64,000 nt of DNA from Streptomyces soli. Its GTDB lineage: Bacteria; Actinomycetota; Actinomycetes; Streptomycetales; Streptomycetaceae. The position numbers were made by a program, and so were the translations under genes. Positions 28,568 to 36,954 of this stretch are shown piece by piece. The notes below the pieces were generated by a model. The model worked only from the letters and a program-made list of their open reading frames with translations. It was not told where the DNA came from and did no database searches. How positions within the stretch are numbered: position 1 is the stretch's first letter; each line of letters opens with the position of its first letter. Location: the NCBI RefSeq assembly GCF_003999195.1, contig NZ_RJVR01000253.1, positions 1 through 64,000 on the forward strand, given 5' to 3'.

Positions 28568-29389
28568 TCAGGACTTGGTGACGGTCGCCTTGTTGATCAC
28601 GACGGTGGCGTTGGGGGCGCCGTCGCCGGTGCCGCCCGCCGCACCCGCGGCGGCGATCTTGTTCAGGACCGTCATGCCCGAACTGCTGATCGTGCCGAAC
28701 GGGGTGTAGCTCGCGGGTAGCGTGCTGTCCTTGTAGACAAGGAAGAACTGGCTGCCGCCGGTGTGCGCGCTGCCGGTGTTGGCCATCGCGACGGTGCCCG
28801 CCGGGTACGTGCCCTTGGAGATGGACTTCGCCTTGAGGTTCTCGTCCGGGATCGTGTAGCCGGGGCCACCGGAGCCCTGCCCGGTCGGGTCGCCGCACTG
28901 CAGCACGTAGATGCCCGAGGTCGTCAGGCGGTGGCACTTGGTGTGGTCGAAGTAGCCGTTGTCGGCAAGGAATTTGAACGAGTTCACCGTGTGCGGGGCG
29001 TTCGCCGCGTCCAGGTTCAAGGCGATGTCACCGCAGGTGGTCTGCAGGTCGAAGACGTACTTCGCCGTCTTGTCGATCGTGACCGCCGGCTCCTGCTTCC
29101 ACGTCTTGGTGGCGACGCTGCCGGCAGCCGCCTTCGCGCAGGGGTCGGGAGCCTTGCTGGCCGTGCTCGCGGAGGGGGAGGTGGACGCCGACGCCGCGGC
29201 GTCGTCCTTCGTACCGCTCCCGAGGCCCATGGCCCAGGAGGCACCGCCCGCCGCGACGACGACCGCGACCACCGCGGCGATCACGGCATTGCGCCGCCGG
29301 TACTTGGACCGCTCCGCGACCCGCCGCTGCTGCTGCCGCTCGAACTTCTCGCGGGCGAGCTGCCGCCGCCGCTGATCCTTCGTGACCAC
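28568..29389 (-). CDS. Membrane-anchored cyclophilin-type peptidyl-prolyl isomerase
   Basis: The product is 273 aa. A basic Gln/Arg-rich cytosolic head (residues 1-33) precedes one membrane helix (about 34-55), then a Ser/Ala/Thr linker and a cyclophilin domain (about 105-273) with segments FDLQTTCGDIALNLDA, GGPGYTIPDENL, MANTGSAHTGGSQFF and YTPFGTI. It likely helps fold exported proteins outside the membrane. The canonical FHR of cyclophilin reads KCHRLTTSGIYVLQCGD here, so the catalytic Arg is kept. GTG 29389 has GGGAGAAGG upstream. It is divergent from the MBL-fold gene. Confidence 0.88.
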   Translation of the reverse strand: MVTKDQRRRQLAREKFERQQQRRVAERSKYRRRNAVIAAVVAVVVAAGGASWAMGLGSGTKDDAAASASTSPSASTASKAPDPCAKAAAGSVATKTWKQEPAVTIDKTAKYVFDLQTTCGDIALNLDAANAPHTVNSFKFLADNGYFDHTKCHRLTTSGIYVLQCGDPTGQGSGGPGYTIPDENLKAKSISKGTYPAGTVAMANTGSAHTGGSQFFLVYKDSTLPASYTPFGTISSSGMTVLNKIAAAGAAGGTGDGAPNATVVINKATVTKS

Positions 29390-29563
29390 TGCGCCTTCTC
29401 CCGATTGCCGGTATTCCGAACGTGATTCCGCGTTCCGGAGATCTTCGCGTTCCCGCGTCCCGTCGTCCAGTGACGTTACTGGTTCGCGACGGCCGTGGCG
29501 GCGCCGGTAGGCTCGTGCACTGCTGGACTGCGTAGATCTCCCGTGGACGACAGAAGGACGAAC

Positions 29564-30256
29564 GTGCTTATTGCCGGGTTCCCGGCCGGGGCCTGGGGGA
29601 CCAATTGCTATGTGGTCGCCCCCGCCGCCGGTGAGGAGTGCGTCATCATCGACCCGGGCCACCAGGCGGCCCAGGGCGTCGATGAGACCCTCGCCAAACA
29701 CCGGCTCAAGCCTGTCGCCGTGATCCTCACCCACGGCCACATCGACCACGTGGCGTCGGTCGTCCCGGTCTGCGGGGCCCACGATGTGCCGGCCTGGATA
29801 CATCCCGAGGACCGCTACATGCTCAGCGACCCGGAGAAGGCCCTGGGACGCACGATCGGCCAGCAGCTGATGGGCGAGCTGACCGTCGGCGAACCGGACG
29901 ACCTCAGGGAACTGACCGACGGCAGCAGGGTGGAGCTGGCGGGGCTGGACCTGACCGTCGCGCACGCGCCCGGCCATACCAGGGGGTCGGTGACCTTCAG
30001 GCTGCCGCAGACCGTCGACATCCCGTCGGTGTTCTTCTCGGGCGACCTGCTGTTCGCCGGCTCCGTCGGACGTACCGACCTGCCCGGCGGCGACACGGCC
30101 GAGCTGCTCGAATCGCTGGCCCGCGTGTGCCTGCCGCTCGACGACTCGACCGTGGTGCTGTCCGGCCACGGCCCCCAGACCACCATCGGCCGCGAGCGCG
30201 CCGCCAACCCGTACCTGCGGGACGTGGCCGGCGAGGCTCCGCGACGAGGATTGTGA
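29564..30256 (+). CDS. MBL-fold metallohydrolase (glyoxalase II-like)
   Basis: The product is 230 aa. The metal motif is T56-H57-G58-H59-I60-D61-H62, with later ligands in [15 protein letters not shown] and LSGHGPQT. The family hydrolyses thioesters such as S-lactoyl thiols, but the substrate here is not known; actinomycetes lack glutathione and use mycothiol. GTG 29564 has AAGGA upstream. hisS starts 13 bp after its stop, so the pair is likely cotranscribed, as in mycobacteria. Confidence 0.88.
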   Translation: MLIAGFPAGAWGTNCYVVAPAAGEECVIIDPGHQAAQGVDETLAKHRLKPVAVILTHGHIDHVASVVPVCGAHDVPAWIHPEDRYMLSDPEKALGRTIGQQLMGELTVGEPDDLRELTDGSRVELAGLDLTVAHAPGHTRGSVTFRLPQTVDIPSVFFSGDLLFAGSVGRTDLPGGDTAELLESLARVCLPLDDSTVVLSGHGPQTTIGRERAANPYLRDVAGEAPRRGL

Positions 30257-30269
30257 CGAGAGACCTTCC

Positions 30270-31532
30270 GTGAGCACTTTCAACGCACCCAAGGGCACGT
30301 ACGACCTGCTTCCGCCCGACTCCGCGAAGTTCCTGGCGGTGCGCGAGGCCATCGCCGCGCCGCTGCGGAACTCCGGCTACGGCTACGTCGAGACACCCGG
30401 CTTCGAGAACGTCGAGCTCTTCGCGCGCGGCGTCGGTGAGTCCACCGACATCGTGACCAAGGAGATGTACACCCTCACCACCAAGGGCGGCGACGAGCTC
30501 GCCCTGCGTCCCGAGGGCACGGCCTCCGTCCTGCGCGCCGCGCTGGAGGCCAACCTGCACAAGACGGGAAACCTGCCGGTCAAGCTCTGGTACTCCGGCT
30601 CGTACTACCGCTACGAGCGCCCGCAGAAGGGCCGCTACCGGCACTTCTCACAGGTGGGCGCCGAGGCGATCGGCGCCGAGGACCCGCTACTGGACGCCGA
30701 GCTGATCATCCTCGCCGACCAGGCCTACCGCTCCCTCGGCCTGCGCGAATTCCGCATCCTGCTGAACTCGCTGGGCGACAAGGAATGCCGCCCCGTCTAC
30801 CGGACCGCGCTCCAGGACTTCCTGCGCGGCCTTGACCTGGACGAGGACACGCGCCGCCGCGTCGACATCAACCCCCTGCGGGTCCTCGACGACAAGCGCC
30901 CCGACGTCCAGAAGCAGCTGACCGGCGCGCCCGTGCTGCGCGACTACCTCTGCGACGCCTGCAAGGCGTACCACGAGGAAGTGCGGGAGCTGCTGACGGC
31001 GGCCGGGGTCGCCTTCGAGGACGACGTGAAGCTGGTGCGCGGCCTGGACTACTACACCCGCACCACCTTCGAGTTCGTCCACGACGGCCTCGGTTCGCAG
31101 TCCGCGGTCGGGGGCGGCGGCCGCTACGACGGCCTGTCCGAGATGATCGGCGGCCCCGCCCTGCCGTCCGTCGGCTGGGCGCTCGGCGTGGACCGTACGG
31201 TGCTGGCGCTGGAGGCCGAGGGCATCGAGCTCGAACTGCCCCCGACCACCGAGGTGTTCGCCGTGCCGCTCGGCGAGGAGGCGCGCCAGGTGCTGTTCAC
31301 CACGGTCACCGAGCTGCGCAGGGCCGGGGTCGCCACCGACTTCGCGTACGGCGGCAAGGGCCTGAAGAACGCCATGAAGTCCGCCAACCGCTCCGGCGCC
31401 CGGTACGCGATCGTCGCCGGTGAGCGGGACCTCGCCGAGGGCGTCGTCCAGCTCAAGGATCTGGAGAGCGGCGAGCAGAACCCGGTCCCTCTGGCCGAGG
31501 TCGTCACGACTCTGCTGGAGAAAAGGGCCTGA
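30270..31532 (+). CDS. hisS: Histidyl-tRNA synthetase
   Basis: The product is 420 aa and class II. Motif 2 is [17 protein letters not shown], the His-specific signature [15 protein letters not shown] follows, and motif 3 is GGGGRYDGL with GWALGVDR. The C-terminal anticodon-binding domain begins near residue 325. It charges tRNA-His. The GTG start at 30270 lies just downstream of the MBL-fold gene. Confidence 0.97.
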   Translation: MSTFNAPKGTYDLLPPDSAKFLAVREAIAAPLRNSGYGYVETPGFENVELFARGVGESTDIVTKEMYTLTTKGGDELALRPEGTASVLRAALEANLHKTGNLPVKLWYSGSYYRYERPQKGRYRHFSQVGAEAIGAEDPLLDAELIILADQAYRSLGLREFRILLNSLGDKECRPVYRTALQDFLRGLDLDEDTRRRVDINPLRVLDDKRPDVQKQLTGAPVLRDYLCDACKAYHEEVRELLTAAGVAFEDDVKLVRGLDYYTRTTFEFVHDGLGSQSAVGGGGRYDGLSEMIGGPALPSVGWALGVDRTVLALEAEGIELELPPTTEVFAVPLGEEARQVLFTTVTELRRAGVATDFAYGGKGLKNAMKSANRSGARYAIVAGERDLAEGVVQLKDLESGEQNPVPLAEVVTTLLEKRA

Positions 31533-31643
31533 AAGCCCGCCTCAAAAAACAGCGCGATGCGCCCGGCACTTCCGCCGGGCCGCTAGCGTTGGGCAGTGCG
31601 GATCGGCCCGAGCGGCACACGACGGACCTAGGGAAACGGCGAC

Positions 31644-32285
31644 ATGGTGGCACCAGCGCTTGATGAGGCTCGTACCGGCGACGAGCGGCAGGAACCGGAC
31701 GGGCGGATCGGTGCGGGCAAGGCCTTCAGCTGGCTGCTCGTGGTTTGCGGGGCGCTCGGCCTGCTGGCCTCGTGGGTCATCGTGATCGACAAGTTCAAGC
31801 TGCTCGAGGACCCGAACTTCGTGCCCGGCTGCAGCCTGAACCCGATCATCTCGTGCGGCAACATCATGAAGAGCGAGCAGTCGCACGTCTTCGGGTTCCC
31901 CAACCCGATGATCGGCATGGTCGCCTACCCGATCGTCGTCGCCATCGGCATGGGCCTGTTCGCCGGCGCCCGCTACCGCCGCTGGTACTGGCTCGGCCTG
32001 CAGGCCGGCACCGTGTTCGGTGTCGGCTTCGTGACCTGGCTGCAGTACCAGTCGCTGTACAGCATCGGCTCCCTGTGCCTCTGGTGCTCGCTGGCCTGGG
32101 CCGTCACCATCGCCCTGTTCTGGTACACCGCCGTACACAACATCAAGCACGGCGTGATCAAGGTCCCCGCCGGGGCGCGGTCGATGGTGCTGGAGTTCCA
32201 CTGGGTGATCCCGGTGCTCTGGTACGGGATCATCATCATGCTGATCCTGACCCGCTGGTGGTCGTACTGGAGCACGCTCCTCTGA
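31644..32285 (+). CDS. Vitamin K epoxide reductase (VKOR) family membrane protein
   Basis: The product is 213 aa with five hydrophobic helices. The redox centre C145-L-W-C148 and the loop pair C63/C71 match bacterial VKOR, which recycles DsbA-type oxidases with menaquinone and so supports disulfide bonds in secreted proteins. A separate thioredoxin-like domain, often fused to VKOR, is absent. It stands between hisS and rarA with its own upstream gap of about 110 bp. Confidence 0.9.
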   Translation: MVAPALDEARTGDERQEPDGRIGAGKAFSWLLVVCGALGLLASWVIVIDKFKLLEDPNFVPGCSLNPIISCGNIMKSEQSHVFGFPNPMIGMVAYPIVVAIGMGLFAGARYRRWYWLGLQAGTVFGVGFVTWLQYQSLYSIGSLCLWCSLAWAVTIALFWYTAVHNIKHGVIKVPAGARSMVLEFHWVIPVLWYGIIIMLILTRWWSYWSTLL

Positions 32286-32328
32286 GCCGGGACGGCGTTG
32301 TCAGTGCGGTGACATAGGCTTCGATGTC

Positions 32329-33678
32329 GTGGAGCCCGACCTGTTCACCGCAGCCGCCGAGGACCGCCAGGCTCGTGAGCCGGGCGGCAGTCCCCTGGCC
32401 GTACGTATGCGCCCGCGCACCCTGGACGAGGTGGTCGGGCAGGGACACCTGTTGCGGCCGGGATCGCCGCTGCGCCGGCTCGTGGGCGAGGGCGCCGGGG
32501 GACCGGCGGGCCCGTCGTCGGTGATCCTGTGGGGCCCGCCGGGGACGGGGAAGACCACGCTGGCGTATGTCGTCAGCCAGGCCACCGAGAAGCGCTTCGT
32601 GGAGCTGTCGGCGATCACCGCGGGCGTCAAGGAGGTCCGCGCGGTCATCGAGAGCGCCAAGCAGCAGTCCGGGATGTACGGCCGCGACACCGTGCTGTTC
32701 CTCGACGAGATCCACCGCTTCAGCAAGGCGCAGCAGGACACGTTGCTGCCCGCCGTGGAGAACCGCTGGGTCACCCTCATCGCCGCCACCACCGAGAATC
32801 CGTACTTCTCGGTGATCTCGCCGCTGCTGTCCCGCTCGCTGCTGCTTACCCTTGAGCCGCTCACCGACGAGGACCTGCGGGGTCTGCTGCGCCGCGCGCT
32901 CACCGACGAGCGTGGTCTCGGCGGCGCGGTCACACTGGCCGAGGACGCCGAGGCGCATCTGCTGCGGATAGCGGGCGGCGACGCGCGGCGGGCGCTCACC
33001 GCGCTGGAGGCAGGCGCGGGCGCTGCTATGGCGAAGGGCGAGGACTCGGTCAGCCTCGCCACGCTGGAGGAGACCGTCGACCGGGCCGCCGTGAAGTACG
33101 ACCGCGACGGCGACCAGCACTACGACGTGGCCAGCGCCCTGATCAAGTCGATCCGAGGCTCTGACGTGGACGCCGCCCTGCACTACCTGGCCCGCATGAT
33201 CGAGGCCGGCGAGGACCCGCGCTTCATCGCCCGGCGCCTGATGATCTCCGCCAGCGAGGACATCGGCCTGGCCGACCCCACCGCGCTGCCCACCGCCGTC
33301 GCCGCCGCCCAGGCCGTCGCGCTCATCGGCTTCCCCGAGGCCGCCCTCACCCTCAGCCACGCCACCATCGCGCTCGCCCTGGCACCCAAGTCCAACGCCG
33401 CGACCCTGGCCATCGGCGCCGCCCTCGCTGACGTCCGGGCGGGCAAGGCCGGCCCCGTACCGCCCCATCTGCGCGACGGGCACTACAAGGGCGCCGCCAA
33501 GCTGGGCCACGCCCAGGGCTACGTCTATCCGCACGACGTGCCGGGCGGCATCGCCGCGCAGCAGTACGCCCCGGACGCCATCCACGGCGCGCGGTACTAC
33601 GAGCCAACCAGGCACGGCGCCGAGGCGCGGTACGCCGACGTGGTCGAGCGGGTCCGCGAGCGGCTCGCAAGCGACTAG
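32329..33678 (+). CDS. rarA: Replication-associated recombination protein A (RarA/MgsA)
   Basis: The product is 449 aa and an AAA+ ATPase. Walker A is GPPGTGKTT, Walker B is [10 protein letters not shown], sensor 1 lies in [13 protein letters not shown], and the arginine-finger region is SPLLSRS. The C-terminal tetramerisation domain contains [22 protein letters not shown]. It acts at stalled replication forks with SSB. GTG 32329 is the start. Its stop overlaps by four bases the stop of the convergent DUF2470 gene, so no terminator fits between them. Confidence 0.93.
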   Translation: MEPDLFTAAAEDRQAREPGGSPLAVRMRPRTLDEVVGQGHLLRPGSPLRRLVGEGAGGPAGPSSVILWGPPGTGKTTLAYVVSQATEKRFVELSAITAGVKEVRAVIESAKQQSGMYGRDTVLFLDEIHRFSKAQQDTLLPAVENRWVTLIAATTENPYFSVISPLLSRSLLLTLEPLTDEDLRGLLRRALTDERGLGGAVTLAEDAEAHLLRIAGGDARRALTALEAGAGAAMAKGEDSVSLATLEETVDRAAVKYDRDGDQHYDVASALIKSIRGSDVDAALHYLARMIEAGEDPRFIARRLMISASEDIGLADPTALPTAVAAAQAVALIGFPEAALTLSHATIALALAPKSNAATLAIGAALADVRAGKAGPVPPHLRDGHYKGAAKLGHAQGYVYPHDVPGGIAAQQYAPDAIHGARYYEPTRHGAEARYADVVERVRERLASD

Positions 33679-34543
33679 GACGGCTCCGGGCGCGCCACGC
33701 CGTACGCCGCCTCGAAGAGGGAGCGCATCGCCCGGTGCAGCTCCTCGGGCCTCGCACCGGCGACCGGAATTCGAAGCGGGCGTCGAAGGCACCGCCGTTC
33801 CCGGTGAAGCGCACCCGCAGCCCGAAGCGGTCGAGCGCCAGCGGCACCGCGCGCTCCGGCACGATCTCGCAGGCGCCGCTCGCCAATGCGCACAGCCAGT
33901 CGAGCTGGTCGGCGTGCGAGGACGCCAGGTGCTGCAGAAGCTCGGCCTCGTGGTCGACCAGCGGGTCGGCCGCCGCCGCGACGAAGTCCTCCGGGGCGAC
34001 CGGCTCCGCGCCCCACAGGTCGTCCACCGACACCTCGCCGATCTCCAGGCGCAGCCATACGCTGCCGGGCCTGGCGGGCAGCTCCCGCGCGCAGGTGAGC
34101 CACCCGGCGACCCGGGCGCGGCCCCGGATCCGGTTCGGCACCGCCACCGGGGCGACGTCGGTGATCTCCAGCACAGCGGGCAGCTCGTCGGCCTCGGCGT
34201 GTGTGGCGGCCCGAACCGCGGGCGAATCCGCCGGAAACAGCAGGAAGACGTCGCCGTCGGTGCCGGTGGTCCGCTCACCAGGGGTGATCTCGTCCTGCCG
34301 CACCCCGTCGAGGCCGGGAATGACCAGTACCGCCGACGCTGTACTCTGTACGAGAGTTCGTGTGCGTTCGGCTGCTGACGGCAGTCGAGCGGTTTCATGC
34401 CCGCTGGGACGCGGCTGACCATGGGCTGATCGGACCTCCGTCATCCCTTCGCCTTGGGTTTCACCAACGGCGTCGGGTCCAACGCTGTTGGAAAGAGCGT
34501 TGGCGTTGTCTGTGATGCGCTTGGTGTTCCCAGGGCGAGACAT
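33675..34543 (-). pseudogene. DUF2470-type protein with an apparent frameshift near the C-terminus
   Basis: Reading from ATG 34543 (AGGAG five bases upstream) gives about 260 residues like Streptomyces DUF2470 proteins: SAERTRTLVQSTASAVLVIPG, then a flavin-reductase-like split barrel and RFGLRVRFTGNGGAFDARFEF. At about 33766 the frame fails. The expected ending ELHRAMRSLFEAAYGVARP is encoded in the next frame and ends at a stop at 33675. Inserting one C in GAATTCCGG restores a single frame. This is therefore either a recent 1-bp deletion or a sequencing error. DUF2470 occurs in haem-handling HugZ-like proteins; an iron box just upstream fits that. If left uncorrected, the frame would run on to 33353 through rarA. 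Confidence 0.75.
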
Positions 34544-34557
34544 GCGATCTCCTCAGT

Positions 34558-34576
34558 TAAGGTAACCCTAACCTAA
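34558..34576 (-). promoter_or_regulatory. Iron box (DtxR/IdeR/DmdR-type operator)
   Basis: The reverse strand reads TTAGGTTAGGGTTACCTTA, which matches the actinobacterial iron-box consensus TTAGGTTAGSCTMACCTAA at about 16 of 19 positions. It lies 14 bp upstream of the DUF2470 start codon, right before its ribosome binding site, and 22 bp upstream of the rpsD start on the other strand. Repression of the DUF2470 gene by iron-loaded DmdR is the simplest reading. Confidence 0.75.
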
Positions 34577-34598
34577 CTTACACGGAGGTCTGGAGAAC

Positions 34599-35213
34599 GT
34601 GCCTAACCAGTCGCGTCCCAAGGTCAAGAAGTCCAGGGCGCTCGGTATCGCGCTCACCCCGAAGGCTGTCAAGTACTTCGAGGCCCGCCCCTACCCGCCG
34701 GGCGAGCACGGTCGCGGCCGCAAGCAGAACAGCGACTACAAGGTCCGTCTGCTCGAGAAGCAGCGCCTCCGCGCTCAGTACGACATCTCCGAGCGCCAGA
34801 TGGCCCGCGCCTACGACCGCGCCAAGAAGGCCGAAGGCAAGACCGGTGAGGCCCTGGTCGTCGAGCTGGAGCGCCGCCTGGACGCCCTCGTCCTGCGCGC
34901 CGGGCTGGCCCGCACCATCTACCAGGCCCGCCAGCAGGTCGTGCACGGCCACATCGAGGTCAACGGCCAGAAGGTCGACAAGCCGTCCTTCCGCGTGAAG
35001 CCGGACGACGTCGTCCAGGTCCGCGAGCGCTCCCGCAACAAGACGCCGTTCCAGGTCGCCCGTGAGGGTGGCTGGGCCGGCGAGGGCGAGGTCGCCAAGT
35101 ACCTGCAGGTCAACCTGCAGGCGCTGGCCTTCCGCCTGGACCGTCTGCCGAACCGTCGCGAGGTCCCCGTGATCTGCGACGAGCAGCTCGTCGTCGAGTA
35201 CTACGCCCGCTGA
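34599..35213 (+). CDS. rpsD: 30S ribosomal protein S4
   Basis: The product is 204 aa. The S4 RNA-binding domain covers about residues 93-155 ([20 protein letters not shown]). The N-terminus ([19 protein letters not shown]) lacks the four Cys of the zinc-binding form, so this is the zinc-independent type. S4 starts assembly of the 30S subunit. It is a stand-alone gene, outside the large ribosomal protein operons, as usual in Streptomyces. GTG 34599 has GGAGGT and GGAG upstream. Confidence 0.96.
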   Translation: MPNQSRPKVKKSRALGIALTPKAVKYFEARPYPPGEHGRGRKQNSDYKVRLLEKQRLRAQYDISERQMARAYDRAKKAEGKTGEALVVELERRLDALVLRAGLARTIYQARQQVVHGHIEVNGQKVDKPSFRVKPDDVVQVRERSRNKTPFQVAREGGWAGEGEVAKYLQVNLQALAFRLDRLPNRREVPVICDEQLVVEYYAR

Positions 35214-36022
35214 TCCAGCGTTTCGGCCGCTCCGGTCGATTCAGCGCGTACGACCGGCCCGCCGTCTCCCCGGAGACGGCGGGCCGTCTCGCGTACCGGG
35301 CCGCGCAGCACCCGGGTCCGGGTCAGCAGCGCGAAGCGGTCGTCGAGCCGCTCCAGGATCTGCTCCAGCGGCAGCGCCCGCATCCGGCCCGCCGCCAGCT
35401 CCAGGGCCAGCGGGAGGCCGTCCAGACGGCGGCACGGCTCCGCCACCTCGGACCGGTTGGCCTCGTCCACCGCGAAGCCGGGCAGCGCGGCCGCCGCCCG
35501 GTCCGCGAAGAGCTCCACCGCGCCATCCGCCAGCGGATCGAGGGGCAGTACGTGTTCCCCCGCCACGCCCAGCGGCTGCCGGGAGGTAGCCAGCACCCGC
35601 AACCCCGGCGCCCGCCGCAGCAGCGCCTCGGTCAGCCGGGCGGTGGCCTCCACCTGTCGCTCGCAGCAGTCCAGCACCAGCCGCAGCTCCCGGTCGGCCA
35701 GGTGGGCGGCCAGCGCGGCCAGCGGCAGCCGGGTGGTGTGGTCGGTCAGCCCCAGCGCCTCGGCCACCGAGTGCTCCACCAGCCCGGGGTCCCGTACGCG
35801 CGCCAGCTTCACCAGCCAGGCCCCGTCGGGGAATCGGTCGCCCGAGGCGGCCTCCACGGCCGCCCGCACCGCGAGCCGGCTCTTGCCGACCCCGCCGACC
35901 CCGCTCAGCGTGACCAGTCTGGCCCGGCCCAGCAGGGCGGCGACCTCCGACAGGTCACGCCGGCGCCCCACGAAGTGGTTCAGCTCCGCGGGGAGGTTGC
36001 CTGGGGTCGGATGGGGCCGCAT
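35201..36022 (-). pseudogene. Truncated STAND/NB-ARC ATPase fragment (LuxR/AfsR-type regulator remnant)
   Basis: The product is 273 aa. NLPAELNHFVGRRRDLSEV and Walker A GVGGVGKS are exactly the start of the ATPase module of large Streptomyces STAND regulators. Walker B reads LRLVLDCCER (usually LDNCEH), followed by VLATSRQPLG and LPLALELAAGRM. The similarity stops near FALLTRTRVL, where such proteins continue for 400 or more residues with helical, TPR or LuxR domains. The last 35 codons are encoded by the rpsD terminator region, and the frame overlaps the rpsD end by 13 bp. It has no DNA-binding domain and is probably a remnant. Confidence 0.6.
35256..35285 (+). terminator. rpsD terminator
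   Basis: Bases 35256-35269 pair perfectly with 35272-35285 about 43 bp after the rpsD stop. The hairpin lies inside the 3' end of the STAND fragment on the other strand. Confidence 0.75.
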
Positions 36023-36229
36023 TGGTCACGGAGCGTACTGACGGGTGTGCGGAACGTACAGCCAGGGCGTCAACCCCCGTCGTCGATCCGGCCGTCCGCC
36101 CCGCCGGTAATGCGGTACGGGGGCCGGGGTCCGGCGCGATAAGGTCGGTATCTGTTATCGGTTCTCCATTGTCGATTCCCGAGTACCGATGCGGAATCAA
36201 CCGCCGTGCAACTTCCAAGGAGCAGCTTC

Positions 36230-36661
36230 GTGTCCGGTGGAGAGGTGGCCGGCCTCATCGTGGCCGTCTTCTGGGCGATCCTGGTGTCCTTCCTGGCCGT
36301 GGTCCTGGTCAGGCTGGCGCAGACGCTGCGGCAGGCGACGCGGCTCGTCGCGGACGTCACCGAGCAGGCCGTGCCGCTGCTCGGCGAGGCGTCGGCCGCG
36401 GTGCGCTCCGCGCACACCCAGCTGGACCGGGTGGACACCATCACGTCGGACGTCGCCGAAGTCACCGCCAACGCGTCCGCGCTCTCCACCACCGTCGCCT
36501 CCACCTTCGGCGGCCCGCTGGTCAAGGTGGCCGCCTTCGGCTACGCCGTCAGGCGCGCGTTCGGCCTCCAGGCCGGCGGGGCCAAGGGCGCGGCGAAGAA
36601 GCACACCGTGGTCGTCGGCCGGACCCTGCCGTCCGCCCGTGACCGTAAGTCGAGGGGCTGA
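36230..36661 (+). CDS. DUF948-type small membrane protein
   Basis: The product is 143 aa. An N-terminal membrane helix (VAGLIVAVFWAILVSFLAVVL) is followed by a helix resembling methyl-accepting coiled coils (LGEASAAVRSAHTQLDRVDT), typical of DUF948. The C-terminus is basic. GTG 36230 is chosen because AAGGAG lies seven bases upstream; an earlier ATG adds eight residues without a site. It starts the run to the DUF6167-like gene and alaS, with 5-bp spacing to the next gene. Confidence 0.8.
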   Translation: MSGGEVAGLIVAVFWAILVSFLAVVLVRLAQTLRQATRLVADVTEQAVPLLGEASAAVRSAHTQLDRVDTITSDVAEVTANASALSTTVASTFGGPLVKVAAFGYAVRRAFGLQAGGAKGAAKKHTVVVGRTLPSARDRKSRG

Positions 36662-36666
36662 CCTGC

Positions 36667-36954
36667 ATGTTCCGCCGCGCTTTCTGGTTCACCGCCGGCG
36701 CTGCAACCGGTGTCTGGGCCACCACCAAGGTCCACCGCAAGATCCGCAGCCTCAGCCCCGAGAGCCTGGCCGCCAAGGCGGCCGACAAGGCGCTCGAAGC
36801 GGGGGACCGGCTGCGCACCTTCGCGCAGGACGTACGCGCCGGCATGGCCGAGCGCGAGGACCAGCTCAACGACGCACTGGGCCGTACGGCCCCTGATCTC
36901 GATCTCCCCGGGCAGCGCCCGGCGATCGCGTACAACCGGAAGGACGATCACTGA
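36667..36954 (+). CDS. Small DUF6167-like protein
   Basis: The product is 95 aa. [25 protein letters not shown] begins with a short amphipathic or membrane segment; the remainder is a charged helix. From memory it matches the DUF6167 family, which sits upstream of alaS throughout Streptomyces. Its stop shares a base with the alaS start (TGATG), so alaS translation is probably coupled to it. No function is known. Confidence 0.75.
   Translation: MFRRAFWFTAGAATGVWATTKVHRKIRSLSPESLAAKAADKALEAGDRLRTFAQDVRAGMAEREDQLNDALGRTAPDLDLPGQRPAIAYNRKDDH

Noticed and set aside
33675-34103. Separate 142-codon gene on the reverse strand
   Set aside because: Only its last 30 or so residues are protein-like; they are the shifted end of the DUF2470 gene, not an independent gene.
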